Assembly: GCF_932526225.1 (NCBI RefSeq) | Contig: NC_064036.1 | Coordinates: 19,740,953-19,804,952, forward strand | DNA: 64,000 nucleotides | Source: Nematostella vectensis | Taxonomy: Eukaryota > Cnidaria > Anthozoa > Actiniaria > Edwardsiidae | Reading direction: 5' to 3' | In this document: positions 26,501-40,670 of the stretch, piece after piece | Layout: each line of letters opens with the position of its first letter | Numbering within the stretch: position 1 is the first letter of the stretch | Position numbers and translations under genes: made by a program | Notes under the pieces: generated by a model | What the model saw: only the letters and a program-made list of their open reading frames with translations | Told to the model about the DNA's origin: nothing | Database searches by the model: none

Positions 26501-29500
26501 TGTGAAAATACCATTTTACCACCATTATGTCTAGAGACCATTTACCACCATTATGTCTAGAGACCATTTAACACCATTATGTCTAGAGACCATTTTACCA
26601 CCATTGTGTGAAAAAACCATTTTACCACCATTATGCATAGAGACCATTTAACCACCATTGTGTATAGAGACCATTTTACCACCATTATGTCTAGAGACCA
26701 TTTTACCACCATTATGTCTAGAGACCATTTTACCACCATTGTGTCTAGAGACCATTTTACCACCATTATGTCTAGAGACCATTTACCACCATTGTGTCTA
26801 GAGACCATTTTACCACCATTATGTCTAGAGACCATTTTACCACCATTGTGTGAAAAGACCATTTTACCACCATTATGTCTAAAGACCATTTTACCACCAT
26901 TATGTCTAGAGACCATTTTACCACCATTATGTCTAGAGACCATTTACCACCATTGTGTGAAAAGACCATTTTACCACCATTATGTCTAGAGACCATTTTA
27001 CCACCATTGTGTGAAAAGACCATTTTACCACCATTATGTCTAGAGACCATTTTACCACCATTATGTCTAGAGACCACTTTACCACCATTATGTCTAGAGA
27101 CCATTTACCACCATTGTGTGAAGAGACCATTTTACCACCATTATGTCTAGAGACCATTTACCACCATTATGTCTAGAGACTATTTACCACCATTATGTCT
27201 AGAGACCATTTACCACCATTATGTCTAGAGACCATTTTACCACCATTGTGTGAAAAGATTATTTTACCACCATTATGCATAGAGACCATTTTACCACCAT
27301 TGTGTATAGAGACCATTTTACCACCATTATGCATAGAGACCATTTTACCACCATTGTGTCTAGAGACCATTTTACCACCATTGTGTCTAGAGACCATTTT
27401 ACCACCATTATGTTTAGTGACCATTTTACCACCATTATGTCTAGAGACCATTTTACCACCATAATGTCTAGTGACCATTTTACCACCATTATGTCTAGAG
27501 ACCATTTTACCACCATTATGTCTAGAGACCATTTTACCACCATTATGCATAGAGACCATTTTACCACCATTATGTCTAGAGACCATTTTACCTCCATTAC
27601 GTCTAGAGACCATTTTACCACCATTATGTCTAGAGACCATTTTACCCCCCTTATGTCTAGAGACCATTTTACCACCATTATGTCTAGAGACCATTTTACC
27701 ACTATTGTGTGAAAAGACCATTTTACCACCATTATGCATAGAGACCATTTTACCACCATTGTGTCTAGAGACCATTTTACCACCAATATGTCTAGAGACC
27801 ATTTTACCACCATTGTGTCTAGAGACCATTTTACCACCATTATGTCTAGAGACCATTTTACCACCATTATGTCTAGTGACCATTTTACCACCATTATGTC
27901 TAGAGACCATTTTACCACCATTATGTCTAGAGACCATTTTACCACCATTATGCATAGAGACCATTTTACAACCATTATGTCTAGAGACCATTTTACCACC
28001 ATTATGCATAGAGACCATTTTACCACCATTATGTCTAGAGACCATTTTACCACCATTATGTCTAGAGACCATTTTACCACCATTGTGTCTAGAGACCATT
28101 TTACCACCATTATGTCTAGAGACCATTTTACCACCATTATGTCTAAAGACCATTTTACCACCATTATGTCTAGAGACCATTTACCACCATTATGTCTAGA
28201 GACCATTTACCACCATTGTTTCTAGAGACCATTTTACCCCCATTATGTCTAGAGACCATTTTACCACCATTATGTCTAGAGACCATTTTACCACCATTGT
28301 TTGAAAAGACCATTTTACCACCATTATGTCTAGAGACCATTTTACCACCATTAGTCTAGAGACCATTTTACCACCATTATGTCTAGAGACCATTTACCAC
28401 CATTGTGTGAAAAGACCATTTTACCATCATTATGTCTAGAGACCATTTACCACCATTATGGTTAGAGACCATTTAACACCATTATGTCTATAGACTATTT
28501 TACCACCATTGTGTGAAAAGACCATTTTACCACCATTATGCATAGAGACCATTTTACCACCATTGTGTATAGAGGCAATTTTACCACCATTATGTCTAGA
28601 GACCATTTTACCACCATTATGTCTAGAGACCATTTTACCACCATTGTTTCTAGAGACCATTTTACCACCATTATGTCTAGAGACCATTTACCACCATTGT
28701 GTCTAGAGACCATTTTACCACCATTATGTCTAGAGACCATTTTACCACCATTGTGTGAAAAGACCAATTTACCACCATTATGTCTAGATACCATTTTACC
28801 ACCATTATGTCTAGAGACCATTTTACCACCATTATGTCTAGAGACCATTTACCACCATTGTGTGAAAAGACCATTTTACCACCATTATGTCTAGAGACCA
28901 TTTACCACCATTATGTCTAGAGACTATTTACCACCATTATGTCTAGAGACCATTTACCACCATTATGTCTAGAGACCATTTTACCACCATTGTGTGAAAA
29001 GACCATTTTACCACCATTATGCATAGAGACCATTTTACCACCATTGTGTATAGAGACCATTTTACCACCATTATGTCTAGAGACCATTTTACCACCATTA
29101 TGTCTAGAGACCATTTTACCACCATTATGTCTAGAGACCATTTACCACCATTGTGTGAAAAGACCATTTTACCACCATTATGTCTAGAGACCATTTTACC
29201 ACCATTGTGTGAAAAGACCATTTTACCACCATTATGTCTAGAGACCATTTTACCACCATTATGTCTAGAGACCATTTTACCACCATTATGTCTAGAGACC
29301 ATTTACCACCATTGTGTGAAAAGACCATTTTACCACCATTATGTCTAGAGACCATTTTACCACCATTGTGTGAAAATACCATTTTACCACCATTATGCAT
29401 AGAGACCATTTTACCACCATTGTGTATAGAGACCATTTTACCACCATTATGTCTAGAGACCATTTTACCACCATTATGTCTAGAGACCATTTTACCACCA

Positions 29501-30110
29501 TTATGCATAGAGACCATTGACCAACATTGTGTCTAGAGACCATTTTACCACCATTGTGTGAAAAGAACATTTTATCACCATTACGTCTAGAGACCATTTT
29601 ACCACCATTATGTCTAGAGACCATTTACCACCATTATGTCTAGAGACCATTTACCACCATTGTTTCTAGAGACCATTTTACCCCCATTATGTCTAGAGAC
29701 CATTTTACCACCATTATGTCTAGAGACCATTTTACCACCATTGTGTGAAAAGACCATTTTACCACCATTATGTCTAGAGACCATTTTACCACCATTATGT
29801 CTAGAGACCATTTTACCACCATTATGTCTAGAGACCATTTTACCACCATTATGTCTAGAGACCATTTACCACCATTGTGTGAAAAGACCATTTTACCACC
29901 ATTGTGTCTAGAGACCATTTTACCACCATTATGTCTAGAGACCATTTTACCACCATTGTGTGAAAAGACCAATTTACCACCATTATGTCTAGAGACCATT
30001 TTACCACCATTATGTCTAGAGACCATTTTACCACCATTATGTCTAGAGACCATTTACCACCATTGTGTGAAAAGACCATTTTACCACCATTATGTCTAGA
30101 GACCATTTAC
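23523..30110 (+). repeat. Rest of 7,071-bp duplicon copy 1
   Basis: The 7,071-bp duplicon copy 1 begins near 23,040, overlapping the preceding block, and ends near 30,110. Its order is the GTGTGAGACC segment, the 1-kb block (23,930-24,979), the TTAGTC segment (24,980-26,160), a stretch equivalent to 48.5-49.3 kb, a diverged 1-kb block (27,173-28,195), and smaller groups up to 30.1 kb. Copy 2 repeats all of this at offset 7,071. The 23.5-26.1 kb part also matches 12.1-14.7 kb at offset 11,442. Confidence 0.87.
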
Positions 30111-33100
30111 CACCATTGTGTGAAAGGACCATTTTACCACCATTATGTCTAGAGACCATTTACCACCATTATGTCTAGAGACTATTTACCACCATTGTGT
30201 TTAGAGACCATTTTACCACCATTATGTCTAGAGACCATTTTACCACCATTATGTCTAGAGACCATTTTACCACCACTATGTCTAGAGACCATTTACCACC
30301 ATTGTGTGAGACCATTTTACCACCATTATGTCTAGAGACCATTTTACCACCATTGTGTGAAAAGACCATTTTACCACCATTATGTCTAGAGACCATTTTA
30401 CCACCATTATGTCTAGAGACCATTTACCACCATTGTGTGAAAAGGCCATTTTACCACCATTATGTCTAGAGACCATTTTACCACCATTGTGTCTAGAGAC
30501 CATTTTACCACAATTATGTCTAGAGACCATTTACCACCATTGTGTCTAGAGAACATTTTACCACCATTATGTCTAGAGACCATTTTACCACCATTGTGTG
30601 AAAAGACAATTTTACCACCATTATGTCTAAAGACCATTTTACCACCATTATGTCTAGAGACCATTTTACCACCATTATGTCTAGAGACAATTTACCACCA
30701 TTGTGTGAAAAGACCATTTTACCACCATTATGTCTAGAGACCATTTTACCACCATTATGTCTAGAGACTATTTACCACCATTGTGTCTAGAGACCATTTT
30801 ACCACCATTATGTCTAGAGACCATTTTACCACCATTGTGTGAAAAGACCATTTTACCACCATTATCTCTAGAGACCATTTTACCACCATTATGTCTAGAG
30901 ACCATTTTACCACCATTATGTATAGAGACCATTTACCACCATTGTGTGAAAAGACCATTTTACCAGCATTATGTCTAGAGACCATTTACCACCATTATGT
31001 CTAGAGACTATTTATCACCATTATGTCTAGAGACCATTTACCACCATTATGTCTAGAGACCATTTTACCACCATTGTGTGAAAAGACCATTTTACCACAA
31101 TTATGCATAGAGACCATTTTACCGCCATTGTGTATAGAGACCATTTTACCACCATTATGCATAGAGACCATTTTACCACCATTGTTTCTAGAGACCATTT
31201 TACCACCATTGTGTCTAGAGACCATTTTACCACCATTATGTCTAGTGACCATTTTACCACCATTATGTCTAGAGACCATTTTACCACCATTATGTGTAGT
31301 GACCATTTTACCACCATTACGTCTAGAGACCATTTTACCACCATTATGTCTAGAGACCATGTTACCACCATTATGCATAGAGACCATTTTACCACCATTA
31401 TGTCTAGAGACCATTTTACCACCATTACGTCTAGAGACCATTTTACCACCATTATGTCTAGAGACCATTTTACCCCCCTTATGCCTAGAGACCATTTTAC
31501 CACCATTACGTCTAGAGACCATTTTACCACTATTGTGTGAAAAGACCATTTTACCACCATTATGCATAGAGACCATTTTACCACCATTGTGTGAAAACAC
31601 CATTTTACCACCATTATGCATAGAGACCATTTTGCCACCATTGTGTCTAGAGACCATTTTACCACCATTATGTCTAGAGACCATTTTACCACCATTGTGT
31701 CTAGAGACCATTTTACCACCATTATGTCTAGAGACCATTTTACCACAATTATGTCTAGTGACCATTTTATTACCATTATGTCTAGAGACAATTTTACCAC
31801 CATTATGTCTAGAGACCATTTTACCACCATTATGCATAGAGACCATTTTACCACCATTATGTCTAGAGACCATTTTACCACCATTATGTCTAGAGACCAT
31901 TTTACCACCATTGTGTCTAGAGACCATTTTACCACCATTATGTCTAGAGACCATTTTACCACCATTATGTCTAAAGACCATTTTACCACCATTGTGTCTA
32001 GAGACCATTTAGCACCATTATGTATAGAGACCGTTTTACCACCATTATGTCTAGAGACCATTTACCACCATTATGTCTAGAGACCATTTACCACCATTAT
32101 GTCTAGAGACCATTTTACCACCATTGCGTGAAAAGACCATTTTACCACCATTATGCATAGAGACCATTTTACCACCATTGTGTATAGAGACCATTTTACC
32201 ACCATTATGTCTAGAGACCATTTTACCACCATTATGTCTAGAGACCATTTTACCACCATTGTGTCTAGAGACCATTTTACCATCATTATGTATAGAGACC
32301 ATTTTACCACCATTATGTCTAGAGACCATTTACCACCATTATGTCTAGAGACCATTTAACACCATTGTGTCTAGAGACCATTTTACCACCATTATGTCTA
32401 GAGACCATTTTACCACCATTATGTCTAGAGACCATTTTACCACCATTGTGTGAAAAGACCATTTTACCACCATTATGTCTAGAGACCATTTTACCACCAT
32501 TAGTCTAGAGACCATTTTACCACCATTATGTCTAGAGACCATTTACCACCATTGTGTGAAAAGACCATTTTACCACCATTATGTCTAAAGACCATTTATC
32601 ACCATTATGTCTAGAGACCATTTAACACCATTATGTCTAGAGACCATTTTACCACCATTGTGTGAAAAGACCATTTTACCACCATTATGCATAGAGACCA
32701 TTTTACCACCATTGTGTATAGAGACCATTTTACCACCATTATGTCTAGAGACCATTTTACCACCATTATGTCTAGAGACCATTTTACCACCATTGTGTCT
32801 AGAGACCATTTTACCACCATTATGTCTAGAGACCATTTACCACCATTGTGTCTAGAGACCATTTTACCACCATTATGTCTAGAGACCATTTACCACCATT
32901 GTGTCTAGAGACCATTTTACCATCATTATGTCTAGAGACCATTTTACCACCATTATGTCTAGAGACCATTTTACCACCATTGTGTGAAAAGACCATTTTA
33001 CCACCATTATGTCTAGAGACCATTTACCACCATTGTGTGAAAATACCATTTTACCACCATTATGTCTAGAGACCATTTACCACCATTATGTCTAGAGACC

Positions 33101-36100
33101 ATTTAACACCATTATGTCTAGAGACCATTTTACCACCATTGTGTGAAAAGACCATTTTACCACCATTATGCATAGAGACCATTTTACCACCATTGTGTAT
33201 AGAGACCATTTTACCACCATTATGTCTAGAGACCATTTTACCACCATTATGTCTAGAGACCATTTTACCACCATTGTGTCTAGAGACCATTTTACCACCA
33301 TTATGCCTAGAGACCATTTTACCACCATTGTGTGAAAAGACCATTTTACCACCATTATGTCTAGAGACCATTTTACCACCATTGTGTGAAAAGACCATTT
33401 TACCACCATTATGTCTAGAGACCATTTACCACCATTGTGTCTAGAGACCATTTTACCACCATTATGTCTAGAGAACATTTTACCACCATTATGTCTAGAG
33501 ACCATTTTACCACCATTGTGTGAAAAGACCATTTTACCACCATTATGTCTAGAGACCATTTACCACCATTGTGTGAAAATACCATTTTACCACCATTATG
33601 TCTAGAGACCATTTACCACCATTATGTCTAGAGACCATTTAACACCATTATGTCTAGAGACCATTTTACCACCATTGTGTGAAAAAACCATTTTACCACC
33701 ATTATGCATAGAGACCATTTAACCACCATTGTGTATAGAGACCATTTTACCACCATTATGTCTAGAGACCATTTTACCACCATTATGTCTAGAGACCATT
33801 TTACCACCATTGTGTCTAGAGACCATTTTACCACCATTATGTCTAGAGACCATTTACCACCATTGTGTCTAGAGACCATTTTACCACCATTATGTCTAGA
33901 GACCATTTTACCACCATTGTGTGAAAAGACCATTTTACCACCATTATGTCTAAAGACCATTTTACCACCATTATGTCTAGAGACCATTTTACCACCATTA
34001 TGTCTAGAGACCATTTACCACCATTGTGTGAAAAGACCATTTTACCACCATTATGTCTAGAGACCATTTTACCACCATTGTGTGAAAAGACCATTTTACC
34101 ACCATTATGTCTAGAGACCATTTTACCACCATTATGTCTAGAGACCACTTTACCACCATTATGTCTAGAGACCATTTACCACCATTGTGTGAAGAGACCA
34201 TTTTACCACCATTACGTCTAGAGACCATTTACCACCATTATGTCTAGAGACTATTTACCACCATTATGTCTAGAGACCATTTACCACCATTATGTCTAGA
34301 GACCATTTTACCACCATTGTGTGAAAAGATTATTTTACCACCATTATGCATAGAGACCATTTTACCACCATTGTGTATAGAGACCATTTTACCACCATTA
34401 TGCATAGAGACCATTTTACCACCATTGTGTCTAGAGACCATTTTACCACCATTGTGTCTAGAGACCATTTTACCACCATTATGTTTAGTGACCATTTTAC
34501 CACCATTATGTCTAGAGACCATTTTACCACCATAATGTCTAGTGACCATTTTACCACCATTATGTCTAGAGACCATTTTACCACCATTATGTCTAGAGAC
34601 CATTTTACCACCATTATGCATAGAGACCATTTTACCACCATTATGTCTAGAGACCATTTTACCTCCATTACGTCTAGAGACCATTTTACCACCATTATGT
34701 CTAGAGACCATTTTACCCCCCTTATGTCTAGAGACCATTTTACCACCATTATGTCTAGAGACCATTTTACCACTATTGTGTGAAAAGACCATTTTACCAC
34801 CATTATGCATAGAGACCATTTTACCACCATTGTGTCTAGAGACCATTTTACCACCAATATGTCTAGAGACCATTTTACCACCATTGTGTCTAGAGACCAT
34901 TTTACCACCATTATGTCTAGAGACCATTTTACCACCATTATGTCTAGTGACCATTTTACCACCATTATGTCTAGAGACCATTTTACCACCATTATGTCTA
35001 GAGACCATTTTACCACCATTATGCATAGAGACCATTTTACAACCATTATGTCTAGAGACCATTTTACCACCATTATGCATAGAGACCATTTTACCACCAT
35101 TATGTCTAGAGACCATTTTACCACCATTATGTCTAGAGACCATTTTACCACCATTGTGTCTAGAGACCATTTTACCACCATTATGTCTAGAGACCATTTT
35201 ACCACCATTATGTCTAAAGACCATTTTACCACCATTATGTCTAGAGACCATTTACCACCATTATGTCTAGAGACCATTTACCACCATTGTTTCTAGAGAC
35301 CATTTTACCCCCATTATGTCTAGAGACCATTTTACCACCATTATGTCTAGAGACCATTTTACCACCATTGTTTGAAAAGACCATTTTACCACCATTATGT
35401 CTAGAGACCATTTTACCACCATTAGTCTAGAGACCATTTTACCACCATTATGTCTAGAGACCATTTACCACCATTGTGTGAAAAGACCATTTTACCATCA
35501 TTATGTCTAGAGACCATTTACCACCATTATGGTTAGAGACCATTTAACACCATTATGTCTATAGACTATTTTACCACCATTGTGTGAAAAGACCATTTTA
35601 CCACCATTATGCATAGAGACCATTTTACCACCATTGTGTATAGAGGCAATTTTACCACCATTATGTCTAGAGACCATTTTACCACCATTATGTCTAGAGA
35701 CCATTTTACCACCATTGTTTCTAGAGACCATTTTACCACCATTATGTCTAGAGACCATTTACCACCATTGTGTCTAGAGACCATTTTACCACCATTATGT
35801 CTAGAGACCATTTTACCACCATTGTGTGAAAAGACCAATTTACCACCATTATGTCTAGATACCATTTTACCACCATTATGTCTAGAGACCATTTTACCAC
35901 CATTATGTCTAGAGACCATTTACCACCATTGTGTGAAAAGACCATTTTACCACCATTATGTCTAGAGACCATTTACCACCATTATGTCTAGAGACTATTT
36001 ACCACCATTATGTCTAGAGACCATTTACCACCATTATGTCTAGAGACCATTTTACCACCATTGTGTGAAAAGACCATTTTACCACCATTATGCATAGAGA

Positions 36101-37180
36101 CCATTTTACCACCATTGTGTATAGAGACCATTTTACCACCATTATGTCTAGAGACCATTTTACCACCATTATGTCTAGAGACCATTTTACCACCATTATG
36201 TCTAGAGACCATTTACCACCATTGTGTGAAAAGACCATTTTACCACCATTATGTCTAGAGACCATTTTACCACCATTGTGTGAAAAGACCATTTTACCAC
36301 CATTATGTCTAGAGACCATTTTACCACCATTATGTCTAGAGACCATTTTACCACCATTATGTCTAGAGACCATTTACCACCATTGTGTGAAAAGACCATT
36401 TTACCACCATTATGTCTAGAGACCATTTTACCACCATTGTGTGAAAATACCATTTTACCACCATTATGCATAGAGACCATTTTACCACCATTGTGTATAG
36501 AGACCATTTTACCACCATTATGTCTAGAGACCATTTTACCACCATTATGTCTAGAGACCATTTTACCACCATTATGCATAGAGACCATTGACCAACATTG
36601 TGTCTAGAGACCATTTTACCACCATTGTGTGAAAAGAACATTTTATCACCATTACGTCTAGAGACCATTTTACCACCATTATGTCTAGAGACCATTTACC
36701 ACCATTATGTCTAGAGACCATTTACCACCATTGTTTCTAGAGACCATTTTACCCCCATTATGTCTAGAGACCATTTTACCACCATTATGTCTAGAGACCA
36801 TTTTACCACCATTGTGTGAAAAGACCATTTTACCACCATTATGTCTAGAGACCATTTTACCACCATTATGTCTAGAGACCATTTTACCACCATTATGTCT
36901 AGAGACCATTTTACCACCATTATGTCTAGAGACCATTTACCACCATTGTGTGAAAAGACCATTTTACCACCATTGTGTCTAGAGACCATTTTACCACCAT
37001 TATGTCTAGAGACCATTTTACCACCATTGTGTGAAAAGACCAATTTACCACCATTATGTCTAGAGACCATTTTACCACCATTATGTCTAGAGACCATTTT
37101 ACCACCATTATGTCTAGAGACCATTTACCACCATTGTGTGAAAAGACCATTTTACCACCATTATGTCTAGAGACCATTTA
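30111..37180 (+). repeat. 7,071-bp duplicon, copy 2 (near-identical tandem copy)
   Basis: Copy 2 matches copy 1 at a constant offset of 7,071 bp along its whole length. I located three substitutions: A at 31,099 against C at 24,028, G at 31,634 against A at 24,563, and C at 34,215 against T at 27,144. The junction lies in about 30,085-30,121, just before GAAAGGACC at 30,122 (equivalent to 23,051). Such low divergence in a satellite implies a very recent duplication, unless it is an assembly artefact. Confidence 0.88.
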
Positions 37181-37192
37181 CCACCATTATGT

Positions 37193-37900
37193 CTAGAGAC
37201 TATTTACCACCATTATGTCTAGAGACCATTTACCACCATTATGTCTAGAGACCATTTTACCACCATTGTGTGAAAAGACCATTTTACCACCATTATGCAT
37301 AGAGACCATTTTACCACCATTGTGTATAGAGACCATTTTACCACCATTATGTCTAGAGACCATTTTACCACCATTATGTCTAGAGACCATTTTACCACCA
37401 TTATGTCTAGAGACCATTTACCACCATTGTGTGAAAAGACCATTTTACCACCATTATGTCTAGAGACCATTTTACCACCATTGTGTGAAAAGACCATTTT
37501 ACCACCATTATGTCTAGAGACCATTTTACCACCATTATGTCTAGAGACCATTTTACCACCATTATGTCTAGAGACCATTTACCACCATTGTGTGAAAAGA
37601 CCATTTTACCACCATTATGTCTAGAGACCATTTTACCACCATTGTGTGAAAATACCATTTTACCACCATTATGCATAGAGACCATTTTACCACCATTGTG
37701 TATAGAGACCATTTTACCACCATTATGTCTAGAGACCATTTTACCACCATTATGTCTAGAGACCATTTTACCACCATTATGCATAGAGACCATTGACCAA
37801 CATTGTGTCTAGAGACCATTTTACCACCATTGTGTGAAAAGAACATTTTACCACCATTACGTCTAGAGACCATTTTACCACCATTATGTCTAGAGACCAT
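37193..37900 (+). repeat. Second copy of 35,988-36,695 (offset 1,205)
   Basis: This segment repeats 35,988-36,695 at offset 1,205, including the GAAAATACC, GCATAG, GTATAG and TTGACCAACATTG order. One visible difference is TTTTACCACC near 37,850 where 36,645 has TTTTATCACC. After about 37,900 the match jumps to 35,267 (offset 2,649). Confidence 0.85.
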
Positions 37901-39091
37901 TTACCACCATTATGTCTAGAGACCATTTACCACCATTGTTTCTAGAGACCATTTTACCCCCATTATGTCTAGAGACCATTTTACCACCATTATGTCTAGA
38001 GACCATTTTACCACCATTGTGTGAAAAGACCATTTTACCACCATTATGTCTAGAGACCATTTTACCACCATTAGTCTAGAGACCATTTTACCACCATTAT
38101 GTCTAGAGACCATTTACCACCATTGTGTGAAAAGACCATTTTACCACCATTATGTCTAGAGACCATTTACCACCATTATGGTTAGAGACCATTTAACACC
38201 ATTATGTCTAGAGACTATTTTACCACCATTGTGTGAAAAGACCATTTTCCCACCATTATGCATAGAGACCATTTTACCACCATTGTGTATAGAGACAATT
38301 TTACCACCATTATGTATAGAGACCATTTTACCACCATTATGTCTAGAGACCATTTTACCACCATTGTTTCTAGAGACCATTTTACCACCATTATGTCTAG
38401 AGACCATTTACCACCATTGTGTCTAGAGACCATTTTACCACCATTATGTCTAGAGACCATTTTACCACCATTGTGTGAAAAGACCAATTTACCACCATTA
38501 TGTCTAGAGACCATTTTACCACCATTATGTCTAGAGACCATTTTACCACCATTATGTCTAGAGACCATTTACCACCATTGTGTGAAAAGACCATTTTACC
38601 ACCATTATGTCTAGAGACCATTTACCACCATTATGTCTAGAGACTATTTACCACCATTATGTCTAGAGACCATTTACCACCATTATGTCTAGAGACCATT
38701 TTACCACCATTGTGTGAAAAGACCATTTTACCACCATTATGCATAGAGACCATTTTACCACCATTGTGTATAGAGACCATTTTACCACCATTATGTCTAG
38801 AGACCATTTTACCACCATTATGTCTAGAGACCATTTTACCACCATTATGTCTAGAGACCATTTACCACCATTGTGTGAAAAGACCATTTTACCACCATTA
38901 TGTCTAGAGACCATTTTACCACCATTATGTCTAGAGACTATTTACCACCATTGTGTCTGGAGACCATTTTACCACCATTATGTCTAGAGACCATTTTACC
39001 ACCATTGTGTGAAAAGACCATTTTACCACCATTATGTCTAGAGACCATTTTACCACCATTATGTCTAGAGACCATTTTACCACCATTATGT
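37901..39091 (+). repeat. Copy of about 35,252-36,300 (offset 2,649)
   Basis: It includes the GTTTCTAG, ACCCCCATT and TTAGTCTAG units (near 37,938, 37,958 and 38,072) and a TATGGTTAGAG unit (near 38,178) that is also at 28,459 and 35,530. It differs from its relatives by TTTTCCCACC near 38,247 and GTCTGGAG near 38,956. From about 38,910 it passes into other groups before the duplicated 755-bp block. Confidence 0.8.
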
Positions 39092-39149
39092 CTAGAGACC
39101 ATTTACCACCATTGTGTGAAAAGACCATTTTACCACCATTATGTCTAGA

Positions 39150-40670
39150 GACCATTTACCACCATTATGTCTAGAGACCATTTTACCACCATTGTGTGAA
39201 AAGACCATTTTACCACCATTATGCATAGAGACCATTTTACCACCATTGTGTATAGAGACCATTTTACCACCATTATGCATAGAGACCATTTTACCACCAT
39301 TGTGTCTAGAGACCATTTCACCACCATTGTGTCTAGAGACCATTTTACCACCATTATGTTTAGTGACCATTTTACCACCATTATGTCTTGAGACCATTTT
39401 ACCACCATTATGTCTAGTGACCATTTTACCACCATTATGTCTAGAGACCATTTTACCACCATTATGTCTAGAGACCATTTTACCACCATTATGCATAGAG
39501 ACCATTTTACCACCATTATGTCTAGAGACCATTTTACCTCCATTACGTCTAGAGACCATTTTACCACCATTATGTCTAGAGACCATTTTACCCCCCTTAT
39601 GTCTAGAGACCATTTTACCACCATTATGTCTAGAGACCATTTTACCACTATAGTGTGAAAAGACCATTTTACCACCATTATGCATAGAGACCATTTTACC
39701 ACCATTGTGTCTAGAGACCATTTTACCACCAATATGTCTAGAGACCATTTTACCACCATTGTGTCTAGAGACCATTTTACCACCATTATGTCTAGAGACC
39801 ATTTTACCACCATTATGTCTAGTGACCATTTTACCACCATTATGTCTAGAGACCATTTTACCACCATTATGTCTAGAGACCATTTTACCACCATTATGCA
39901 TAGAGACCATTTACCACCATTATGTCTAGAGACCATTTTACCACCATTGTGTGAAAAGACCATTTTACCACCATTATGCATAGAGACCATTTTACCACCA
40001 TTGTGTATAGAGACCATTTTACCACCATTATGCATAGAGACCATTTTACCACCATTGTGTCTAGAGACCATTTTACCACCATTGTGTCTAGAGACCATTT
40101 TACCACCATTATGTTTAGTGACCATTTTACCACCATTATGTCTTGAGACCATTTTACCACCATTATGTCTAGTGACCATTTTACCACCATTATGTCTAGA
40201 GACCATTTTACCACCATTATGTCTAGAGACCATTTTACCACCATTATGCATAGAGACCATTTTACCACCATTATGTCTAGAGACCATTTTACCTCCATTA
40301 CGTCTAGAGACCATTTTACCACCATTATGTCTAGAGACCATTTTACCCCCCTTATGTCTAGAGACCATTTTACCACCATTATGTCTAGAGACCATTTTAC
40401 CACTATAGTGTGAAAAGACCATTTTACCACCATTATGCATAGAGACCATTTTACCACCATTGTGTCTAGAGACCATTTTACCACCAATATGTCTAGAGAC
40501 CATTTTACCACCATTGTGTCTAGAGACCATTTTACCACCATTATGTCTAGAGACCATTTTACCACCATTATGTCTAGTGACCATTTTACCACCATTATGT
40601 CTAGAGACCATTTTACCACCATTATGTCTAGAGACCATTTTACCACCATTATGCATAGAGACCATTTTAC
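39150..40670 (+). repeat. 755-bp block in tandem
   Basis: The diverged 1-kb block is present in two truncated copies at offset 755 (27 units of 27 bp plus one of 26 bp). Paired markers are CCCCCCTTATG near 39,592 and 40,347, ACTATAGTGTG near 39,647 and 40,402, and GTCTTGAG near 39,386 and 40,141. The relatives at 27.2 kb and 34.2 kb have ACTATTGTG, so ACTATAGTG arose before the local duplication. The longest open frame in the window (524 codons, minus strand, 39,145-40,719) spans it but is a periodicity effect. Confidence 0.87.
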
